Source: Streptomyces marinisediminis
GTDB lineage: Bacteria > Actinomycetota > Actinomycetes > Streptomycetales > Streptomycetaceae
Assembly (NCBI RefSeq): GCF_026262575.1
Contig: NZ_JAPKFL010000002.1
Span: 235,953 to 299,952 of the forward strand
Direction: 5' to 3'
DNA: 64,000 nucleotides
Below are positions 59,055 through 64,000 of this stretch, one piece after another. Numbering within the stretch: position 1 is the stretch's first letter; each line of letters begins with the position of its first letter. The notes below the pieces were generated by a model. That model saw only the letters and a list, made by a program, of their open reading frames with translations. It was not told the DNA's origin and ran no database searches. A program made the translations under genes and the position numbers.

Positions 59055-59897
59055 GTGGACGACGGTCGCGGACTGCGCATCTCACCGTGGCACCGGCACG
59101 GGCACGAGCGGCTGTCCGTCAGCCTGCCCGGCGGGGAGCGGATCGCCTGGTACGACCGCCGGAGCGGACGGCTCACCGTGCTGGTCGAGGCCTACCGCGA
59201 CCAGGCCCTCGCCACGCTCACCCCCTACCTCACCGGCCGCCCCTACCCCTCCGCGCAGACGCCCCCGGACCCGCTCGCGGCACCGCTGCCGCAGGACGAC
59301 CTCGCGCTCCACCGCCCCGGCGAGACCCCGCGCCGCACGGCCGGCGCGCCGCGTCCCGGCCGCCGCGCCCCGCTCCGGCGGCTCGCCGGTGGCCGCCCGG
59401 ACGCCGCCCGCGGGCACGCCGACCCGCGCGGCGAGCACGTGGTCGGCGCGGAACTCGAGCGGCTGACCGGCGGCGACTGGTACGTGCTGCACGCCGTCCC
59501 CCTGCCGCCCGAGACGGCCATCGACCACCTGCTCGTCGGCCCCGGCGGCGTCTTCTGCCTGCACACCGAACGCCATCCCCGGGCGACGGCCCGGGTCGGC
59601 GAGGACCTGGTGCGAGTCGGCCGCCACGCGCACCCCTACGTGCGCCAGGCCCGCCGCGAGGCCGTGCACGCGTCCGCCGTGCTGACCCGCCGCTGCGGCT
59701 TCCCCATGCCCGTCCGGCCCGTCCTGGTGCTCGTCGGCGTCCGCAGGCTGACGGTGGTGCCCACGCTGCACGACGTGTGCGTCCTGCGCGATCGCCAGCT
59801 CGGCGCCCTGGGCGCGACCGGCGGCGTCCTGTCACCGGCCACGGCCGCCCGCGTCCACGCCGTCGCCCGGGACCGCGCCACCTGGCCCACCACCTGA
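59055..59897 (+). CDS. NERD-domain protein (nuclease-related)
   Basis: 280 residues from GTG 59055; longer readings add a low-complexity N-terminus that is probably not translated. LSVSLPGGERIAWYDRRSG opens the chain; the NERD core runs GEHVVGAELERLTGGDWYVL, IDHLLVGPGGVFCLHTERHP and later PVRPVLVLVGVRRL. NERD domains are related to restriction-like nucleases and often occur in proteins for DNA processing or defence, but many are of unknown role. It overlaps the convergent flavoprotein gene by 66 bases. Confidence 0.8.
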   Translation: MDDGRGLRISPWHRHGHERLSVSLPGGERIAWYDRRSGRLTVLVEAYRDQALATLTPYLTGRPYPSAQTPPDPLAAPLPQDDLALHRPGETPRRTAGAPRPGRRAPLRRLAGGRPDAARGHADPRGEHVVGAELERLTGGDWYVLHAVPLPPETAIDHLLVGPGGVFCLHTERHPRATARVGEDLVRVGRHAHPYVRQARREAVHASAVLTRRCGFPMPVRPVLVLVGVRRLTVVPTLHDVCVLRDRQLGALGATGGVLSPATAARVHAVARDRATWPTT

Positions 59898-60440
59898 CCC
59901 GCCCGGCCCGGCCCGCACCGCGTCCAGCGCCAGGTGCCACGGGTACTCCTCGGCCCGGTTGCCGCCCGCGGGCCGGGGCACGAACCCGTCCGGAGCCCCG
60001 TACAGCACGCGCACCCCGGCCCCGCGCAACACCTCCACGCTGCGCGCGAGCTGCGGATGGCTGCCGTACTCGACGCTGACGCACGGCATCACCACCAGCG
60101 GCCAGCCCTTGCCGAGCGCCTCGACCGCGTGCCCGGCCAGCCACGTCGGCGTCAGTCCGAGCGCCACCGCGTTCACGGTGTTCAGCGTCGCCGGAGCGAC
60201 CACCGACACCGTCGGCGGTGGCCACTCGGACGCCTCCCACGGCCGCCGCCGGTCCGTGCGCACCGGGTGCCCCGTCAACTCCGCCCACTCCGGGAGCCGG
60301 TCGGCCGTCCACTCCGCCGCCGTGGGCGTCAGCCCGAGACACACCTCCCACCCGTCCGCCTGCGCCGCCCGCACCGCCCGGTCCACGTACTGCACCGGCG
60401 GCGCGGCACACCCCAGCAGATACAACACCCCACGCGTCAT
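59832..60440 (-). CDS. Flavoprotein (HFCD/CoaC-like)
   Basis: 202 residues from ATG 60440. A homo-oligomeric flavin-containing Cys decarboxylase fold: VLYLLGCAAPPVQYVDRAVR, SVVAPATLNTVNAVALGLT (the PASANT-like flavin motif) and VVMPCVSVEYGSHPQLARSV. The length is right for the EpiD/CoaC family. Members act in pantothenate-CoA or lanthipeptide Cys oxidation, but this stand-alone copy is usually annotated only as flavoprotein. The C-terminal 60 bases overlap the NERD gene on the other strand, which is unusual. Confidence 0.8.
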   Translation of the reverse strand: MTRGVLYLLGCAAPPVQYVDRAVRAAQADGWEVCLGLTPTAAEWTADRLPEWAELTGHPVRTDRRRPWEASEWPPPTVSVVAPATLNTVNAVALGLTPTWLAGHAVEALGKGWPLVVMPCVSVEYGSHPQLARSVEVLRGAGVRVLYGAPDGFVPRPAGGNRAEEYPWHLALDAVRAGPGGSGGGPGGAVPGDGVDAGGRGR

Positions 60441-61032
60441 CCCCCCACTCCACCACACCCGCCCCGGCGCCCGGGAAAGTCACCACTCCGTCGGTACGGG
60501 CCTGGGCGCGGGCACAACGGCCAGCGGGCCGAGGCGTCGACGGGGCACTCGACGGCGGAGGCGGTCGCGCCGTCGGCGACAGGCCCGCGCGCGGCGGCGC
60601 GGGCGCGCCCTCCGCCGGCCCGCCTCCCGCGCACCACCGGCCCGTGGACGGACCCGACGCGCCGGAGCAGGCCCGCCCCTCACCGGCCTCGCCGCCCCGC
60701 CCGGGCCCCGCCGCCCCCTGGCCGCGCGCCGCACGGCACGCGGCCGGGAGACCGCGGCGGGGCCCTCGTCGCCACCGCCCGCGCGGCGTCCGGCCCCGGC
60801 CTCACCCTGTGGACCCGCCCAGGCCGCGCCCCGCACCGCCAGGCGCCGAGGAGCTCGCACGAAAGGCCCCCGACCCGGGCGTGCCCGCTCCCACCGGGTC
60901 CGGCGCCGCGGACGGCCCAGGGCACTACGGGCACTACGCCTTCCGCCGAGTTGGCGCGGCGCTCCGCTGGCCGTCAAGCGACTGAGTACGCGTACTCATG
61001 CCTCCCGCGAGCGAAGACGGCATCCTGTACCC
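60441..61032. other. Long non-coding gap with a palindrome before a membrane protein gene
   Basis: About 590 bases, GC-rich and gene-free; frames here are Arg/Pro-rich shadows. Near its end lies the 16-bp perfect palindrome TGAGTACGCGTACTCA (60983-60998), 34 bases before the next start, which is a strong candidate operator. The remainder shows no recognisable RNA. Confidence 0.5.
60983..60998. promoter_or_regulatory. 16-bp perfect palindrome TGAGTACGCGTACTCA
   Basis: A fully symmetric 16-mer in the promoter of the small membrane protein gene. The size and symmetry suit a TetR/MarR/CueR-type dimer or a promoter-overlapping operator; no adjacent regulator gene is seen. Confidence 0.5.
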
Positions 61033-61353
61033 ATGGGGGCGGAGACGAAGCGTGCGAACAAGCCGTCGACCGGAGGGAAGGTCGCGGCCGGCCTCGGGCT
61101 GGTCCTGCTCGACCTGCTGGCGATCGCCGTGTTCCTGTGGGGCTACCTGATCACCGGGTGGGCCGACAACTGGAGCCAGGACAACGCGCCCGAAGCGCCA
61201 CAGGCCGCTCGCCAGGCGATGTGGTTCCTGGCCGGCGGCGCGGTGGTCACGGGCGGTGGCCTGCTCGCCCTGGGACGGCGCGCCTACGGCATCGTCCAGC
61301 TACTGACCCTGGGCGGCGCAGCGGCGGCGTTCGCCCTCCTCGCGACACTCTGA
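61033..61353 (+). CDS. Small membrane protein, DUF6234-like
   Basis: 106 residues from ATG 61033. Three hydrophobic helices: VAAGLGLVLLDLLAIAVFLW (about 17-42), MWFLAGGAVVTGGGLLAL and LTLGGAAAAFALLAT. A loop SQDNAPEAPQAARQ lies outside or inside between the first two. The pattern resembles DUF6234 of Streptomyces; the function is unknown. It is preceded by a perfect palindrome, so it is probably expressed on a specific signal. Confidence 0.7.
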   Translation: MGAETKRANKPSTGGKVAAGLGLVLLDLLAIAVFLWGYLITGWADNWSQDNAPEAPQAARQAMWFLAGGAVVTGGGLLALGRRAYGIVQLLTLGGAAAAFALLATL

Positions 61354-61492
61354 CGCGGCTACCGCGAACCAGACGCGCGGTGGACTCCGCGCTCGCTGAC
61401 ACCGCGGGCGCGAGGTTGACGCCCGGCTAGCGCTCCGAGGCCGCCGTGGCAGGCTGCCCGCGCGGAATCGGCCATACCGCGACGGGGCCGCG

Positions 61493-61981
61493 TCAGTTGG
61501 CGCGCGCGGACCCCTCCGGCCAGACCACGTGCACAGGGAGCCCGGCCTGCTGTGCGGCGACTACCACGTCTGCGGTGCCGCCACCCTTCGCGCCGGGCGG
61601 CTGGCCGTTCCACACCGCCACCAGACGCTCCCCGCGCTCCAGCAACACCGCGTTCGCAGCCTCATACGCCTCACGGCTGGCCGTCTCGTAGGGCATCACC
61701 ACCACCTCGACGGCCGCGTCGACCAGCCGGTCGAAGGTAGGCGCGTGGTCGGGCTTCACCTTCCGCTCCCGGTAGTCCCGCGACGGCACCACAGCCACAA
61801 GCTGCCCCCCGGCCTCGAGGACAGCTTCAGCGAACAGCGTGTCCGAGCCGCGCGCGATGCACGACACCCCGACCAGGCCGCCTGCGCCGTGCTCGGCGAC
61901 GAGCTTCCGCAAGGCGTCCCGCACCAGGAGGACGGTGTGGTCGGTCAGGTCCATGTGTCCTGTCACGGCCAGCGTGGTCAC
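61493..61981 (-). CDS. SLOG-like nucleotide-sensing protein
   Basis: 162 residues from GTG 61981, with GAGGGGA upstream. The opening TLAVTGHMDLTDHTVLLVRD and later GLVGVSCIARGSDTLFAEAV, LVAVVPSRDYRERK and VVVMPYETASREAYEAANAV match the Rossmann-like SLOG/DprA superfamily, which binds nucleotides such as ADP-ribose derivatives. Such proteins often act in stress or conflict systems. It begins 11 bases after the end of the XRE gene on the same strand, so the two form an operon. It has no catalytic motif I can name. Confidence 0.78.
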   Translation of the reverse strand: MTTLAVTGHMDLTDHTVLLVRDALRKLVAEHGAGGLVGVSCIARGSDTLFAEAVLEAGGQLVAVVPSRDYRERKVKPDHAPTFDRLVDAAVEVVVMPYETASREAYEAANAVLLERGERLVAVWNGQPPGAKGGGTADVVVAAQQAGLPVHVVWPEGSARAN

Positions 61982-61991
61982 GACGGTCCCC

Positions 61992-63440
61992 TCAGCTCGA
62001 CAGCAGGTCGCGGATACTATCCCGCGCCTGCGCGACGCTACGCGACACCCCGCGGCCCACCGTGTACGGGTAGAGCTGCCCGAGCTGCGTGCGGACACGC
62101 CCGGACTGGGTGTGACGGGCCGCCTCCACGGCATGCCCCGTGTGGATGACCGCTTCGGTGAGGTCGCCGGAGAGGAAGGAGCACTCGGCAAGCCCGATCC
62201 GGTCCAGGGCGTGGCTGCGGGCGGCCTCCGGGCCGCGGCACTTCACCGCTTGCCGAATCTGCGCGGCCGCCGCTTCGGCGTGGGCCGGGTTCTGCCGGGC
62301 GAGGTCGAGGAGTCGCCCACCGGTCACCCCGGCAAGTTCGGCGTCGTCGAAGTAGGCGATCCAGTACGGCTCCTTGCCCGGCTCAGCGTCGGCGAGCGCC
62401 GCGCGGGCCTGCTCGGTCGCCCGCCGGAATGCGCCGTGCCTGCCCATGGCAGCGTAGGCCCACCCCTCGCGGGTGTGGAGCATCGCCCGGATGCGTGGCC
62501 CGATGACCTGGCGGGCGCCGTCCTGAGCGAGCCGTACCAGCTCGAGCGCGTCCTGCGGCCGTTCGCGGTAGAGCATCTGCCGTGCCATGCCTGCGAGGAC
62601 GTTCGCGCCGAAGAGCAGGTCCCCGCCGGCGTGTGCGGCCCGTAGCGCGAGCCGGTAGTAGTCCTGCGCGCGGCGCTGCGTCCCTGAGTCCCACGCCATC
62701 GTCGCTGCGGTGCCGGCGAGCTGGGCCATGACCCCGTACAGCCGCTGCTCGACATGGGGGTCCTGGTGCTCCTCGAGGTGGGCCGCGACTTCGGATAGCT
62801 GACCGAGGACGGCCTTGCGGCGCAGCCCGCCGCCGTACTTGTGGTCCCAGCGGCGGAACGCTTGTGCCGTGGTCTCCAGCTCTCCTACGTCCCTTGCGCC
62901 GAGCCGTCCGCGCCGGGCCCGGCCGGTCGGCCGGACCCCGGGCCGGAGCCACCCTTCGAGCGGGTCGAGGAGGGGGGCACCGGTGACTGCGGCGGCGGTC
63001 AGGGCGCGCGCTGCTGCGCGTCGGTCCATCACGAGATCGCTCCTCGTCAGGTGTACGGCCAGGTGCACGGTGGCGTCGGCACGCCACGGCACGTCCTCGG
63101 TCGGCTTCTCACCCGACTGTGGTGGCGGTTGCTGCTGGATGTGCGGTGGCTGTTGCTCCCAAGGGCGGGCAGCGAGTCCTAAGAGGTGACCAGGGATGCT
63201 CAGCCCGTCGGCGATCCGGCAGATCACGTCGAAGCTCGTGACCTGCTGCTGCCCGGCGACGATGGTGGAGACTTCGCCGGGGGTGAGCCGGCAGGCTGCC
63301 GCGATCCGGTTCTGGGACAAGCCGCCCCACTTCTTGATGAGGGCGAAGGCGGCGGCGAAGTCGTGTTCCGCGAGGGCTCGGCGTAGGTCCTCGCGTTCGA
63401 GGACATTGGCGGGGAGCGGACCGGGGGTGGTGGCGTCCAT
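61992..63440 (-). CDS. XRE-family regulator with helical (TPR-like) repeats
   Basis: 482 residues from ATG 63440. An N-terminal XRE domain (LSQNRIAAACRLTPGEVSTI, about 40-75) is followed by a basic linker and a long helical C-terminus with TPR-like units (EVAAHLEEHQDPHVEQRLYG, AQDYYRLALRAAHAGGDLLF, VRLAQDGARQVIGPRIRAML, WAYAAMGRHGAFRRATEQAR). Streptomyces proteins of this type bind small metabolites or partner proteins and act in development or antibiotic control. It is paired with a SLOG-like gene, suggesting a nucleotide-sensing regulatory module. Confidence 0.88.
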   Translation of the reverse strand: MDATTPGPLPANVLEREDLRRALAEHDFAAAFALIKKWGGLSQNRIAAACRLTPGEVSTIVAGQQQVTSFDVICRIADGLSIPGHLLGLAARPWEQQPPHIQQQPPPQSGEKPTEDVPWRADATVHLAVHLTRSDLVMDRRAAARALTAAAVTGAPLLDPLEGWLRPGVRPTGRARRGRLGARDVGELETTAQAFRRWDHKYGGGLRRKAVLGQLSEVAAHLEEHQDPHVEQRLYGVMAQLAGTAATMAWDSGTQRRAQDYYRLALRAAHAGGDLLFGANVLAGMARQMLYRERPQDALELVRLAQDGARQVIGPRIRAMLHTREGWAYAAMGRHGAFRRATEQARAALADAEPGKEPYWIAYFDDAELAGVTGGRLLDLARQNPAHAEAAAAQIRQAVKCRGPEAARSHALDRIGLAECSFLSGDLTEAVIHTGHAVEAARHTQSGRVRTQLGQLYPYTVGRGVSRSVAQARDSIRDLLSS

Positions 63441-63597
63441 GGGGCCAGCTTTCTGGCGATCTTAGGCACGGACTCTTCCCGTTCCGCAACGTCCAACGAC
63501 TGTCTTACCGAGACGGTAACCCCCGCTGGTCATCCCGGGATTGGCCGACCGGGCCGAAACTCGGTCACAGGAGCTGTCACCCACTGCGAGCTGAGGG

Positions 63598-64000
63598 ATG
63601 CCCGTGCAAACGCACTCCGGAGCGACCCCGACCTGGGCGCCGCCGCCGGGCCCGCGTCCCGAGTACCAGCGGGCCGGGCTGTGGTGGGATGCCGTGCGCG
63701 TCCCGGCGCCTCTCGCGCACGCCGTCCTGGGTGCCCTGGACGGCCGCTCCGGCGCTGTCATCGAGGACAGCGTCGACCAGCTCTGCACCTGGCTGATCCC
63801 GCCCGGCGCCTCCGCTCTGTGGCCGCGGCTCGACGGTGTCGCGGTGCTCTCCCGGGGCAGCACCGCGATCCTCGTGCCCCCGGCCGGACAGCGCTGGGGC
63901 ACCCTGCGCTGGCTCACCCTCCCCGACCCGGGCGGCCCGTGGACGGACCCGGACGTACTGGAACAGGCCCTCACCGTCGGCCTCGCCGCCACGGTCGGAC
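63598..64000 (+). CDS. Partial hypothetical protein with conserved N-terminus
   Basis: The gene runs off the window end; 134 residues are visible. GTG 63604 may be the true start, because GAGGG lies 6 bases before it while ATG 63598 is only 0-1 base after GAGGG. The segment EYQRAGLWWDAVRVPAPLAH and TWLIPPGASALWPRLDGVAV match a family common beside XRE regulators in Streptomyces, of unknown function. It is divergent from the XRE gene with 150 bases between. Confidence 0.65.
   Translation, partial: MPVQTHSGATPTWAPPPGPRPEYQRAGLWWDAVRVPAPLAHAVLGALDGRSGAVIEDSVDQLCTWLIPPGASALWPRLDGVAVLSRGSTAILVPPAGQRWGTLRWLTLPDPGGPWTDPDVLEQALTVGLAATVG

Noticed and set aside
59832..60440. Flavoprotein as a lanthipeptide Cys decarboxylase (EpiD-type) for ramS
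   Set aside because: It lies almost 20 kb from the lanthipeptide cluster, and SapB/AmfS peptides carry no C-terminal aminovinyl-Cys.
1..64000. CRISPR array, tRNA genes or replication origin
   Set aside because: No regularly spaced repeat array, no tRNA-like T-loop GTTCGA/CCA pattern and no DnaA-box cluster were seen by eye.

Overview
The window is very GC-rich actinobacterial chromosome and looks like Streptomyces. Reasons: strong G/C third-position bias with TTA codons almost absent; many GTG, TTG and even CTG starts; a bacterial type A RNase P RNA; a ydaO (c-di-AMP) leader in front of a LysM/transglycosylase gene; a complete SapB/AmfS-type morphogenetic lanthipeptide cluster; an LAxTG sortase substrate; and XRE/DUF5753 regulators. 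All coordinates and motifs were read by eye; no search or alignment was run.

Layout. 1-6.6 kb: the 3' end of panB, an F420 reductase (npdG), map, a lipoprotein, a prim-pol-like protein, a TetR gene divergent from a small DUF6243-like gene, and a dimethylarginine hydrolase behind a stem-loop that covers its ribosome binding site. 6.7-15.4 kb: an Rsm22-type methyltransferase, serine hydrolase, Bcr-type efflux pump, Tat-exported PhoD phosphatase, SDR, PhzF and a LysM transglycosylase. 16-24 kb: a methyltransferase, rnpB, yaaA, an acyl-CoA dehydrogenase under a TetR-type operator, then a compact operon of Nif3, zinc-ribbon protein and RNase H/phosphatase. 24-30.5 kb: a large unknown protein, an HxlR/imine-reductase divergon, a methyltransferase, a cell-wall amidase and a DUF5336-like membrane protein.

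30.8-34.9 kb is a glycosyltransferase/methyltransferase/(alpha/alpha)6-barrel operon divergent from a KstR-like TetR regulator, with a site fitting the KstR consensus between them. 35.1-42.6 kb is the lanthipeptide cluster: ramC (class III synthetase), ramS (38-aa precursor with two Ser-X2-Ser-X3-Cys motifs), ramA and ramB (ABC exporters), and a convergent ramR with an early TTA codon. RamC would modify RamS, RamA/RamB export it, and RamR activate the operon.

43.0-46.6 kb is an accessory island of about 3.4 kb between two perfect 50-bp direct repeats. The right repeat holds the start of an intact monooxygenase gene and the left holds a truncated copy of that start. The island carries an XRE/DUF5753 regulator, a DUF6879 protein, several small unknown genes and an IS630 transposase relic, but no integrase.

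47-61.4 kb is mixed chromosome: a PLP dehydratase, oxidoreductases, DedA, SodC-like protein, a secreted HNH nuclease, a Mn2+ (yybP-ykoY) riboswitch with a TMEM165-type transporter, a HAD phosphatase, an MFS-HTH fusion, a sortase-anchored protein, a quinone oxidoreductase carrying the same 16-bp operator as the acyl-CoA dehydrogenase, a NERD protein and a flavoprotein. 61.5-64 kb is again accessory in look: a SLOG-like protein, an XRE-helical-repeat regulator and a partial unknown gene.
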